Below, one piece after another: positions 54,551 to 63,432 of a stretch of DNA of 64,000 bases. Numbering within the stretch: position 1 is the first letter of the stretch; every line of letters begins with the position of its first letter. Position numbers and translations under genes: made by a program. Below the pieces are notes generated by a model. That model did not search any database and was not told the origin of the DNA. It saw only the letters and a program-made list of their open reading frames with translations. Source of the stretch: an uncultured Pelagibacteraceae bacterium (lineage in GTDB: Bacteria > Pseudomonadota > Alphaproteobacteria > Pelagibacterales > Pelagibacteraceae); the NCBI GenBank assembly GCA_902531765.1, contig CACAFC010000003.1, positions 50,637 to 114,636 of the forward strand, given 5' to 3'.

Positions 54551-54892
54551 ATGAAAGAACAAATTACATACGACATATTTGAAAAAGTAGACATTAGACT
54601 TGGAACAGTACTTTCGGTCAAAAAAAATGAAAAAGCTAGAAAACCATCTTTAGTTGTTGAAGTGGATTTTGGAAATGAGATAGGTGTTAAAACATCATCT
54701 GCACAAATTACTCATTTTTATAATGAGGAAAATTTGGTTGGTAAACAAGTGATTGGTGTTTGTAATTTTCCAGAAAAAAATATTGCAGGTATAAAATCTC
54801 AATTTTTACTTTTAGGTTCAATAGATTCTGATGGAAAAGTTACATTGGTACATCCCTCACAAAAAGCAGAAAATGGTTTACCTATAGCATAA
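54551..54892 (+). CDS. csaA: CsaA-like tRNA-binding-domain protein
   Basis: A 113-residue stand-alone EMAP/tRNA-binding OB-fold. FEKVDIRLGTVLSVKKNEKARKPS (spread over residues 10-33), then VGVCNFPEKNIAGIKSQFLL, match the CsaA type. Such dimers bind tRNA and have been linked to protein export in Bacillus, a function that may not apply here. It is followed by a LysE exporter after 2 bases. Confidence 0.86.
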   Translation: MKEQITYDIFEKVDIRLGTVLSVKKNEKARKPSLVVEVDFGNEIGVKTSSAQITHFYNEENLVGKQVIGVCNFPEKNIAGIKSQFLLLGSIDSDGKVTLVHPSQKAENGLPIA

Positions 54893-54894
54893 AT

Positions 54895-55485
54895 ATGCAT
54901 CCAGAATTTTTATCGATGGCACTTTTTTGGATAGTAGCCGCCTATACACCTGGACCTAATAACGTAGTTGCTTCTTATTCTGGTTTTAATTTTGGAATAA
55001 AAAAAACAATCCCACACATTTTTGGAGTTACTTTTGGATTTACTGCAGTTGTATTTGCTTTAACAATCGGATTAGTTAATGTTTTTAAATTATTTCCAAT
55101 TATACAAACTATTTTAAAATATTTAGGAAGTTTATTCTTAATATATCTAGCCTACAAGATAAGTTTTTCAAAAGCATCTAACGAAAAAAAAAATGAGAAT
55201 CCAATTTCTTTTTTAGATACTTTCATTTTCCAATTTTTAAATCCGAAAGGAGTTTTGATAGGAATTATTATAGTTTCAACATATGTTGAATACGGAGAAA
55301 ATTATCTTAATTATGCGACTCAAGTTGTTTTATTTGCCTTTGTGGTTTCTTTATCAAGCATCACCTTTTGGACTTTTGTTGGCAAATATCTAAGGAAATT
55401 TGCGACAAATGAGAAATATATTAAATACTTTAATTATGTTATGTCAGTGCTTCTTCTTTTGAGCATAATTACATTTTATATATAA
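54895..55485 (+). CDS. LysE/RhtB-family amino acid exporter
   Basis: A 196-residue inner-membrane protein with about six hydrophobic helices. YTPGPNNVVASYSGFNFGIK near the N-terminus and FQFLNPKG in the middle are RhtB/LysE-family hallmarks. It probably removes excess amino acids or their analogues. It is between csaA and acnA with 2- and 3-base gaps. Confidence 0.9.
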   Translation: MHPEFLSMALFWIVAAYTPGPNNVVASYSGFNFGIKKTIPHIFGVTFGFTAVVFALTIGLVNVFKLFPIIQTILKYLGSLFLIYLAYKISFSKASNEKKNENPISFLDTFIFQFLNPKGVLIGIIIVSTYVEYGENYLNYATQVVLFAFVVSLSSITFWTFVGKYLRKFATNEKYIKYFNYVMSVLLLLSIITFYI

Positions 55486-55488
55486 AAT

Positions 55489-58158
55489 ATGAAACCAGGA
55501 AATAAAAATTCTTACAAATCATTATCCGATCTAGAGGTTAATGGTAAAAACTTTAAATATTACTCATTAAAAAAAGCTGAGTTAAACGGCTTACAAGGTA
55601 TTTCAAAATTACCAAAGTCATTAAAAGTTTTATTGGAAAATCTTCTTAGATACGAGGACGATGTATCTGTAAATAAAAATCAAATAGAGGCAGTCAAAAA
55701 TTGGCTGGATACAAAGAAATCAAAAACTGAAATAGCTTATAGGCCAGCTAGAGTTTTACTCCAAGATTATACTGGAATACCAGCAGTAGCTGATTTAGCC
55801 GCTATGAGAGAAGCTGTGAAAGAAAAAAATAAAGACCCAAATACAATTAATCCTTTATCTGCAGTTGATTTAGTTATTGATCACTCAGTTCAAGTTGATC
55901 AATCAGCTAAAAAAGATTCATTTGAGAAAAATGTAGATATTGAATTTAAGAGAAATGGTGAAAGATATTCTTTTTTAAAATGGGGTCAAAGTGCTTTTAA
56001 TAACTTTAGGATTGTTCCTCCTGGAACTGGTATTTGTCATCAGGTTAATTTAGAATATTTATCAAAAGTAGTTTGGTCGGAAGAATACAAAGGAGAGAAA
56101 TATTTATTTCCTGATACACTTGTTGGAACCGATAGTCATACTACAATGGTAAATGGTTTATCAGTTTTAGGATGGGGTGTTGGTGGAATTGAAGCAGAGG
56201 CAGGTATGCTTGGACAACCTATTTCAATGTTGATTCCTGAAGTTGTTGGATTTGAAGTTACAAAAAAAATGCCAGAGGGTACAACCGCTACAGACTTAGT
56301 TTTAACAGTTGTTAAAATGCTTAGGGATAAAGGTGTAGTCGGAAAATTTGTTGAATTTTACGGCGAAGGATTAAAAAATTTAACTTTAGCAGATAGAGCA
56401 ACGATTGCTAACATGGCTCCAGAGTATGGAGCTACATGTGGCTTCTTTCCAATAGACGAAGAAACTTTAAAATATTTAGAATTTTCGGGAAGAGATAAAG
56501 AGACAGTGGCAATTGTCGAAAAATATGCGAAGGAACAAGGTTTGTGGTCAAGTGACGAAATTGAGTTTACCGATAAAATCTCTTTAGATATGTCCACTGT
56601 AGTTCCTACTATTTCAGGTCCTAAAAGACCACAGGATAAAGTCCTTTTAACTGATGCATCAAGTAATTTTAAAAAAGTATTTAAAGAAGCTACAGATAAA
56701 AAGGATTATAAAATTTCCAAGGTAAAAGATACTGATTATGAAATTAAGGACGGCTCAATATTAATTGCAGCAATTACATCATGCACTAATACTTCCAATC
56801 CTAATGTTCTAATTGGAGCTGGACTACTTGCAAAAAAAGCTGTTGAGTTAGGATTGAATGTTAAACCATGGGTTAAAACATCTTTAGCTCCTGGCTCTCA
56901 AGTAGTAACTGATTATTTAGAGAAAGCAGGTTTAAATACTTACCTAGATCAATTAGGATTTAATTTGGTCGGTTATGGTTGTACAACTTGTATTGGTAAT
57001 TCAGGTCCATTATCAGAAAATATAGTTGAAGCTATTCAAAAAGAAAATTTATATGCTGTCTCTGTTTTGTCAGGCAACAGAAACTTTGAAGGAAGAATTT
57101 CACCACATATTAAGGCAAATTATTTAGCCTCTCCTCCACTTGTTGTAGCTTATGCTCTTGCAGGTCACATGGAATTTGACCTGATTAAAGATTCATTTGG
57201 AAAAGATAAAAATGGTAAAGACGTATTTTTAAAAGATATCTGGCCTTCAAATAAAGAAATAGAGAATACTTTAAAGAATTCTCTCAATGCAGATATGTTT
57301 GTTAAACGATATTCAAACGTTTCAGAAGGACCAAAACAATGGCAAGAAATCAAAACAGTGAAGAGCAGTATTTATAATTGGGATGAAAATTCTACATATG
57401 TAAAAAAACCACCATTTTTTGAAAATCTTAGTGATGAGCCAGAGGGTTTTAAAGAGATTAAAAATGCAAGACCTTTATTGATATTGGGAGACATGGTTAC
57501 AACCGATCATATTTCTCCAGCTGGTAATATTCAAAAAGATAGTCCAACAGGAGAGTATTTTATGAATTACCAAATTCTTCCAAAGGACTATAACTCATAT
57601 GGCTCTAGACGTGGAAATCATGAGGTAATGATGAGAGGTACTTTTGCGAATATAAGAATTAAAAATGAAATGGCTCCAGGAACTGAAGGTGGTTTCACAA
57701 CATTATATCCTGAAAAAAAAGTTATGTCAGTTTATGATGCAGTAGTGGAATATAAAAAAAGAGGAACTGATTTAGTTGTAGTTGGCGGTAAAGAATATGG
57801 AACAGGCTCCTCTCGTGATTGGGCTGCAAAAGGAACTAAATTGCTTGGAGTTAAGGTAGTTATCGCAGAGAGTTTTGAGAGAATACATAGATCTAATTTA
57901 ATAGGGATGGGGATATTGCCACTGCAATTTACAGAAAATATGAATAGAAAAAATCTGAACTTATTAGGTTCTGAGTTAATAAGTGTAATAGATATTGAAA
58001 AAGGAATTAATCCATCTGATAAAGTAAAAGTTGAAATCAAATATGCATCAGGTGATGTTAAAATAATAGATACCCTTTGCAGAATTGATACAAAAAATGA
58101 ATTGGAGTATTATAAAAATGGTGGGATACTTCAATATGTTTTAAGAAATATGATTTAG
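55489..58158 (+). CDS. acnA: Aconitate hydratase A
   Basis: TCA-cycle enzyme of 889 residues: citrate to isocitrate through a [4Fe-4S] cluster. Cluster ligands lie in ITSCTNTSNP and CTTCIGNSG. The front end LKVLLENLLRYED, DYTGIPAVADLAAMR and the C-terminal swivel domain GKEYGTGSSRDWAAKG are those of AcnA/IRP-type aconitase. It probably works with icd at 32670. Possible RNA-binding regulation is known for relatives but not shown here. A YfgM-like gene begins 3 bases after the stop. Confidence 0.97.
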   Translation: MKPGNKNSYKSLSDLEVNGKNFKYYSLKKAELNGLQGISKLPKSLKVLLENLLRYEDDVSVNKNQIEAVKNWLDTKKSKTEIAYRPARVLLQDYTGIPAVADLAAMREAVKEKNKDPNTINPLSAVDLVIDHSVQVDQSAKKDSFEKNVDIEFKRNGERYSFLKWGQSAFNNFRIVPPGTGICHQVNLEYLSKVVWSEEYKGEKYLFPDTLVGTDSHTTMVNGLSVLGWGVGGIEAEAGMLGQPISMLIPEVVGFEVTKKMPEGTTATDLVLTVVKMLRDKGVVGKFVEFYGEGLKNLTLADRATIANMAPEYGATCGFFPIDEETLKYLEFSGRDKETVAIVEKYAKEQGLWSSDEIEFTDKISLDMSTVVPTISGPKRPQDKVLLTDASSNFKKVFKEATDKKDYKISKVKDTDYEIKDGSILIAAITSCTNTSNPNVLIGAGLLAKKAVELGLNVKPWVKTSLAPGSQVVTDYLEKAGLNTYLDQLGFNLVGYGCTTCIGNSGPLSENIVEAIQKENLYAVSVLSGNRNFEGRISPHIKANYLASPPLVVAYALAGHMEFDLIKDSFGKDKNGKDVFLKDIWPSNKEIENTLKNSLNADMFVKRYSNVSEGPKQWQEIKTVKSSIYNWDENSTYVKKPPFFENLSDEPEGFKEIKNARPLLILGDMVTTDHISPAGNIQKDSPTGEYFMNYQILPKDYNSYGSRRGNHEVMMRGTFANIRIKNEMAPGTEGGFTTLYPEKKVMSVYDAVVEYKKRGTDLVVVGGKEYGTGSSRDWAAKGTKLLGVKVVIAESFERIHRSNLIGMGILPLQFTENMNRKNLNLLGSELISVIDIEKGINPSDKVKVEIKYASGDVKIIDTLCRIDTKNELEYYKNGGILQYVLRNMI

Positions 58159-58160
58159 AT

Positions 58161-58805
58161 ATGGATGAGGATATATCAATAATAAATACGAACACAAGAA
58201 ATGAAAAAATAAAAAATTTTTTAATTCAAAATAAAAAAAAAATAATTGCAGGATTAGTAGTTATCACGATACTTTTAATCAGCTATTTTGTATTTGGTGA
58301 ATATCAGGATAGAAAAAAAATAAAGATCTCAAACACTTTTAATTTAATAACTATTAATTATTCTGAGAGTAATAAGGAAAAAACAGCTAAAGATTTAATA
58401 CAATTAGTTAATGAAAAAAATTCAACTTATTCACCTTTATCTTTATATTTCATAATTGACAATGGATTAATTAAAGAAAAAAAAACGATCAATGAATTAT
58501 TTGATATTATTATTGATGAAACTTCATTAGATAAAGAAATAAAGAATTTAAATATTTATAAAAAAGCGCTTTATAATGCAGATGACAGCAATGAAAATGA
58601 CCTTTTGAATATTTTAAATCCTTTAATTAAATCAGAAAGTGTTTGGAAATCTCATGCATTATACCTAATGGCAGAATTCTTTTACTCAAAAAATGAAAAG
58701 CAAAAATCAAAAGAATTTTTTAATCAAATCTTAAATTTAGAAAATGCTAATCAAGAAATTCAATTAGAGGCTCAAAAAAGACTTAATAGAGATTTAAGTG
58801 AGTAA
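58161..58805 (+). CDS. YfgM-like membrane-anchored TPR protein
   Basis: A 214-residue protein with one N-terminal membrane helix (IIAGLVVITILLISYFVFGE) and a periplasmic helical repeat domain. The upstream position to BamB matches the yfgM-bamB arrangement of many proteobacteria. YfgM is a periplasmic ancillary factor near the Sec translocon. Overlap with bamB is 8 bases (GTGAGTAA). The low-complexity Lys/Asn/Glu sequence makes the fold assignment rest mostly on layout and context. Confidence 0.72.
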   Translation: MDEDISIINTNTRNEKIKNFLIQNKKKIIAGLVVITILLISYFVFGEYQDRKKIKISNTFNLITINYSESNKEKTAKDLIQLVNEKNSTYSPLSLYFIIDNGLIKEKKTINELFDIIIDETSLDKEIKNLNIYKKALYNADDSNENDLLNILNPLIKSESVWKSHALYLMAEFFYSKNEKQKSKEFFNQILNLENANQEIQLEAQKRLNRDLSE

Positions 58806-60099
58806 TATTTTTCAATTATTATTAATAATCATTTTTTTTTCTGGTTGCTCTTTAAATAAAAATTCAAAGTTTTGGACTGCAGAAACTATTAAAGAAATAG
58901 AGGAACAAAAGTTTGAAAAAATTTTTGATGATTTAAAAGCTTTAAGTCAAGAATTAAATACGAATATAAATTTAAATCTTGGCAAAAGTTTCACTAAAAA
59001 TAGATTATCAGTAAAATTTACCAATAATGATGGAAGAGTTAATTTTGATGGATCTCTAAAAAAATCCTCAAAATATAAATTTTCTAAAATTGAGAACTTT
59101 TATCAATTTGAACCAATAATTGCATTTAATAAAGAAAACGTAATTTTTTTTGACGACAAAGGTACAGTGTTACAATTCAATAATCGATCAAGATTAATTT
59201 GGAAAAAAAATTATTATACAAAATCTGAGAAAAAATCTAATCCAATTTTACAGTTTGCAAACAACAACAAATTTTTAATAGTAGCAGATAATTTATCAAA
59301 ATATTACATGTTAAATCTAGAGACTGGAGATCTAATATGGTCTAAAAACAATTCAGCACCATTTAATTCTCAAATTAAAATTTATAAAGATCGTTTTTTT
59401 CTGATTGATTTTACCAATACACTTAGATGTTATTCGTTAAAAAATGGAGAAGAGCTTTGGAATTTTCAAACAGAGTCAGCATTAATACGATCTCAAAAAA
59501 AGTTATCAATGGTGATTGTGAAAGATGTGATTTACTTTAATAATTCTCTAGGAGACATAAGTGCAGTAAAAATAGATGATGGTGAACTTCTTTGGCAATT
59601 ACCTACCCAAAGTGATTTGTTATATGAATCTGCTTTTTCATTAGAAACATCAGATATAATTACTGATAAGAAAGACTTATTTTTTTCAAACAATAAAAAT
59701 CAATTTTTTTCTATTGATGTCAAATCTGGCACCTTTAATTGGGAGAATAATGTAAATTCAAATTTAAGACCTACTGTTGTTGATAATTTTATAATCACAG
59801 TTTCTTTAGAGGGCTATTTAATTGTGATAGATAAAATTACAGGAAATATTATAAAAGTTACTGACATATTTAATAATTTTAAACCCAAAAAAAGAAAAGA
59901 GATTTTACCCACAGGATTTATTGTTGGTTTAAAAAATATATATTTGTCTACAAATATAGGAAGGTTATTAGTGATTGATATAAAATCTGGAAAAACTATT
60001 TCAACATTAAAAATTGATAAGGATAATATTTCACGTCCTTTTGTTTTAAACCAAAATCTATATTTAGTGAAAGATAATGCTATAATTAGATTAAATTAA
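58798..60099 (+). CDS. bamB: Outer membrane assembly lipoprotein BamB
   Basis: Lipoprotein of 433 residues with a lipobox FFSGC near residue 17, followed by a PQQ-like beta-propeller with recurring tryptophan-containing blades: RLIWKKN, TGDLIWSKN, NGEELWNFQ, DGELLWQLP, SGTFNWENN and later TGNI/SGKT variants. It should be a component of the BAM complex. The start is GTG, overlapping the YfgM-like stop. It is 4 residues to tens longer than E. coli BamB, with a helical N-terminal segment. In many bacteria der follows; here another gene does. Confidence 0.88.
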   Translation: MSNIFQLLLIIIFFSGCSLNKNSKFWTAETIKEIEEQKFEKIFDDLKALSQELNTNINLNLGKSFTKNRLSVKFTNNDGRVNFDGSLKKSSKYKFSKIENFYQFEPIIAFNKENVIFFDDKGTVLQFNNRSRLIWKKNYYTKSEKKSNPILQFANNNKFLIVADNLSKYYMLNLETGDLIWSKNNSAPFNSQIKIYKDRFFLIDFTNTLRCYSLKNGEELWNFQTESALIRSQKKLSMVIVKDVIYFNNSLGDISAVKIDDGELLWQLPTQSDLLYESAFSLETSDIITDKKDLFFSNNKNQFFSIDVKSGTFNWENNVNSNLRPTVVDNFIITVSLEGYLIVIDKITGNIIKVTDIFNNFKPKKRKEILPTGFIVGLKNIYLSTNIGRLLVIDIKSGKTISTLKIDKDNISRPFVLNQNLYLVKDNAIIRLN

Positions 60100-60530
60100 T
60101 GTTTTTAAAATTATTAGATAAGTTAGGTAGAAAAAAAGTTGTCTTAGATAGGGGACCTTCACACCCAAGATTTGATTTAGCAAAACCTTGGATGAATAGA
60201 TATTATTTAATTTTCAGACATAGACCAAAATGGTTTCCATTTAATATACTTATTCATGAAATGTTAGCTGACGATCATGGTGACGGAATACACAATCATC
60301 TTTTTCCATACATTACAATTGTGATCAGGGGTGGTTATTGGGAAACAACTAAGGAAGGAAAATTTTGGAGAAGACCGGGTTATATTGGATTTAGATCTGC
60401 CAATTCATATCACAGAGTTGATTTAGAGCCTGGAACTAGACCAATGACTATTTTTATTTCTGGTCCATTTGGTTTGAGAAAGGGTCCAAGATCAGAATAT
60501 GGCATTGATTTTAAATCAAAAAAAAATTGA
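60099..60530 (+). CDS. Unassigned cupin-like protein
   Basis: A 143-residue soluble protein. The segment HGDGIHNHLFPYITIVIRGG (residues about 66-85) and SYHRVDL (about 107-113) follow a cupin fold with probable metal ligands His66, His71, His73 and His109. No signal peptide. I do not recognise a named family. The gene starts at the last base of the BamB stop codon (TAATG) and overlaps zapE by 4 bases. A dioxygenase or sensing role is possible but not supported by neighbours. Confidence 0.6.
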   Translation: MFLKLLDKLGRKKVVLDRGPSHPRFDLAKPWMNRYYLIFRHRPKWFPFNILIHEMLADDHGDGIHNHLFPYITIVIRGGYWETTKEGKFWRRPGYIGFRSANSYHRVDLEPGTRPMTIFISGPFGLRKGPRSEYGIDFKSKKN

Positions 60531-61588
60531 TGTCAAAAAATCTTGAGGAAAAATTTAGATCATTTTGTAGTTCAAAAAATTTAGAGATTAATCAAAATCA
60601 AATAACTACAATAAAATTACTACAAGATTTTTATAATAAAAATTTTCATTCTTCGATCTTAAATTTTTTTAAAAAAGAAAATTATAAAAAAGGTTTTTAT
60701 CTTCACGGGGGTGTTGGTGTTGGAAAAACGATGATATTAGATTTTTTTTATGATCTTATTTCTAAAAAAAAATTAAGACTTCACTTTAATGAGTTTATGT
60801 TAAATTTTCATGATTTTGTTCATAAAAATAAGAATAAGGGAGATGAAAATATTATTAATTTATTTGTTAAAGATTTAAAATCAAAAGCTTTGTTAATTTA
60901 TTTTGATGAATTTCAAGTTACCAACATAGTAGATGCCATGATACTAGGTAAATTATTTGATAAAATATTTAGTGAGAATATAAAAATAATTGTCACCTCT
61001 AATATTCAAATTTCTGATTTATATAAGGATGGTCTACAACGGGATCAATTCAAACCTTTTATTGAGATTATGAAAAAAAAGACAGTCGAGCATGAGCTAG
61101 TTATTGAAGATGATTACAGAAAATCAAAAGAAAATCAAAATGATAGATACTTCTTTCCACTAAACCAAGAAAGTAATTTTAAAATGAATAAATTTTTTAG
61201 GATTATTTCAAAGGATAAAAAAAAAACTACTCAAAGTCTTGATATTAAAGGAAGAGAATTTCTAATTAAAGAATTCTATGAGGGGGTTGTTAGGTTTACA
61301 TTTAATGAGTTATGTGACAAAAATCTAGGTGCTGAAGATTATCTTGAAATAGTTAAAGTTTCTAAATTTATAGTAATTGATCAAATACCCAAGTTTGATG
61401 ACATTAATTCTAATCAACAACACCGTTTTATAACCTTAATTGATATAGTTTATGACAAAAAAGTACCACTTGCTGTCACAATAGAAAAGAGTCTAGATGA
61501 ATTGACATCATCTAAATCATTAAAAGAGCCATTTAAACGTACAATTAGTCGTTTACACGAATTAACATCTTCAAACTTTAATTTATGA
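60527..61588 (+). CDS. zapE: ZapE/AFG1-like ATPase
   Basis: Cell-division-associated or mitochondrial AFG1-type ATPase of 353 residues with Walker A GGVGVGKTM (about residues 57-65), LIYFDEFQVTNIVDAM (Walker B and family-specific motif) and IVTSNIQ. The C-terminal domain follows RFTFNELCDKNLGAEDYLEI, which is strongly conserved in the family. It overlaps the gene upstream and yjbQ downstream by 4 bases. Confidence 0.92.
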   Translation: MMSKNLEEKFRSFCSSKNLEINQNQITTIKLLQDFYNKNFHSSILNFFKKENYKKGFYLHGGVGVGKTMILDFFYDLISKKKLRLHFNEFMLNFHDFVHKNKNKGDENIINLFVKDLKSKALLIYFDEFQVTNIVDAMILGKLFDKIFSENIKIIVTSNIQISDLYKDGLQRDQFKPFIEIMKKKTVEHELVIEDDYRKSKENQNDRYFFPLNQESNFKMNKFFRIISKDKKKTTQSLDIKGREFLIKEFYEGVVRFTFNELCDKNLGAEDYLEIVKVSKFIVIDQIPKFDDINSNQQHRFITLIDIVYDKKVPLAVTIEKSLDELTSSKSLKEPFKRTISRLHELTSSNFNL

Positions 61589-62007
61589 TACAAAAATTTA
61601 ATAACTTTAAAATCAGCACTAATGGACAAAAATTATACGAATTCACTGATCAAACAATTGATTGGATTAAAAAAAATAAATTTAAAAATGGTATTCTTAA
61701 TCTTAGCATTCAACACACCAGTGCTTCTTTAATCATTCAAGAAAATGCAGATCCAGATGTTCAAACTGATTTGATTAATTATTTTAATAAATTAGCTCCA
61801 ATGGATAACAAGTTATATATTCATACTACTGAAGGTGAAGACGATATGCCTGCACATATAAAATCCAGTTTAACCAATAACCAAATTTCTCTAAGCGTTG
61901 AAAATGGGAAATTATTACTCGGAACCTGGCAAGGTATCTATTTATTTGAGCACAGGTTAAACCCACAGACAAGAACTATAATTCATCATTTTTTAGGGGA
62001 AGATTAA
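61585..62007 (+). CDS. yjbQ: YjbQ-family (UPF0047) protein
   Basis: A 140-residue protein with NLSIQHTSASLIIQENADP, TTEGEDDMPAHIKSSL and GTWQGIYLFEHR, the family hallmarks, including the metal-binding histidines (His52, His90, His135 area). Family members show weak thiamine-phosphate synthase activity, and their physiological role is unsettled. It overlaps zapE by 4 bases. The stop shares TTAA with the convergent photolyase. Confidence 0.9.
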   Translation: MIQKFNNFKISTNGQKLYEFTDQTIDWIKKNKFKNGILNLSIQHTSASLIIQENADPDVQTDLINYFNKLAPMDNKLYIHTTEGEDDMPAHIKSSLTNNQISLSVENGKLLLGTWQGIYLFEHRLNPQTRTIIHHFLGED

Positions 62008-63425
62008 TTTTTTTTTAAACTTTGAAAAGCCTTTAATGCAGAAGCTCTTGCTTCTTCATGTATTACTATTGGGCTTGGATAATCTTTTCCAACAATTGTA
62101 TTAATTGCTTGTTGATATTTCATTTCCATTTCCCAAGGTTTGTGGATAAATTTTTGTGGGACTTTGCTTAGTTCTGAAATCCATTTTTTTACATATTTTC
62201 CCTCTTTATCAAACTTTTCACCCTGAAGAATAGGATTAAAAATTCTAAAATAAGGAGCTGCATCTGCTCCACAACCCGCAACCCATTGCCACTGGGCCAC
62301 ATTATTGGCTTTATTAAAATCAAGTAAACAATTTCTAAAATGTTTTTCACCTTCGGTCCAATTAATTCTTAGATGTTTGACTAGAAAAGAACCAACAACC
62401 ATTCTTATTCTGTTATGCATCCAACCAGTTTCATATAATTCTCTCATACCAGCATCAACAATTGGATAGCCAGTCATTCCTGATTTCCATGCTTTCAAAA
62501 ATTTTTCGTTTTTTACCCAAGGAAATTTATCAAATTCTTTTCTGTAATTTCCTTTTAAGAACTCAGGAAAATAATTAATCAAACTATGAGAAAACTCACG
62601 CCAACCTAGTTCATTAATATATTTTCTGTAACCAATGCCTTTAGATTTAATTTCGTTACATTTTTTCCAAATTGTGTTCACATGTATTTGTCCATGTTTT
62701 ATATATGGAGATAGTTTGGATGTACCTTCTACAGAAGGATAATCTCTTGCCGTGCCATATTCTTTAATTTTATCATTAATTAAATTGTTAAGAACTTTTT
62801 TTGACTCATTCTCTGAGACTTTCCAATAATTCTCAAATTTTTTATACCAATTTTTTTTTGGTAAAATACTTTTAGGTTCAACACAATTTTTAAAAAAAGA
62901 TATTATTTTCGTTTTTTTTTTAACTATATAATTTTTACTTGGTGGTAAACCCAAATATTTTTGCTCAGCGTTTCTCCAGAAAGGAGTAAATACTTTAAAT
63001 GGGGTTCCATCATTCTTAGTAACTTCTTGAAATTCATTAAGTATATTTCCTTTAAAATATTTAAATTCAATTTCATTTTTTAAAAAAACATCTCTAATTT
63101 TTTTTCCTTTTGCAATTACGTCTGGCTCATAAATCTTGTTCCAATATATTGTAACTTCATCTTTTTTTTTTATTTTTGAAAATATATCCACTTCATCACC
63201 TGCTAATATTTGAAGATTAATTTTGTATTTAGATAATTCTGATTTAAATGTTTCCAAAGATTTAAATAGCCACCATTTTTGTGCTTCTCTCTTATTATCA
63301 AAATCAGTTTTATTATAAATATATAATGCAATTACATTTTCATGATTTTGTGTAGCATATGAAAGGGCAGGGTTGTGATCAATTCTAAAGTCTTCCCTTA
63401 TCCAAGCTATTGCATTTTTTGTCAT
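62004..63425 (-). CDS. phrB: Deoxyribodipyrimidine photolyase (class I CPD)
   Basis: Light-driven repair flavoprotein that splits cyclobutane pyrimidine dimers. The ATG at 63425 gives 473 residues beginning MTKNAIAWIREDFR; a longer in-frame start would run into the upstream gene. The N-terminal Rossmann antenna domain is followed by the FAD domain with EYGTARDYPS, INELGWREFSH, FLKAWKSGMTGYPIVDAGMR, GWMHNRIRM and DFNKANNVAQWQWVAGCGAD. Together with proteorhodopsin it fits a sunlit surface habitat. It begins 7 bases after the upstream gene's stop. Confidence 0.95.
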   Translation of the reverse strand: MTKNAIAWIREDFRIDHNPALSYATQNHENVIALYIYNKTDFDNKREAQKWWLFKSLETFKSELSKYKINLQILAGDEVDIFSKIKKKDEVTIYWNKIYEPDVIAKGKKIRDVFLKNEIEFKYFKGNILNEFQEVTKNDGTPFKVFTPFWRNAEQKYLGLPPSKNYIVKKKTKIISFFKNCVEPKSILPKKNWYKKFENYWKVSENESKKVLNNLINDKIKEYGTARDYPSVEGTSKLSPYIKHGQIHVNTIWKKCNEIKSKGIGYRKYINELGWREFSHSLINYFPEFLKGNYRKEFDKFPWVKNEKFLKAWKSGMTGYPIVDAGMRELYETGWMHNRIRMVVGSFLVKHLRINWTEGEKHFRNCLLDFNKANNVAQWQWVAGCGADAAPYFRIFNPILQGEKFDKEGKYVKKWISELSKVPQKFIHKPWEMEMKYQQAINTIVGKDYPSPIVIHEEARASALKAFQSLKKN

Positions 63426-63432
63426 ATAAATG

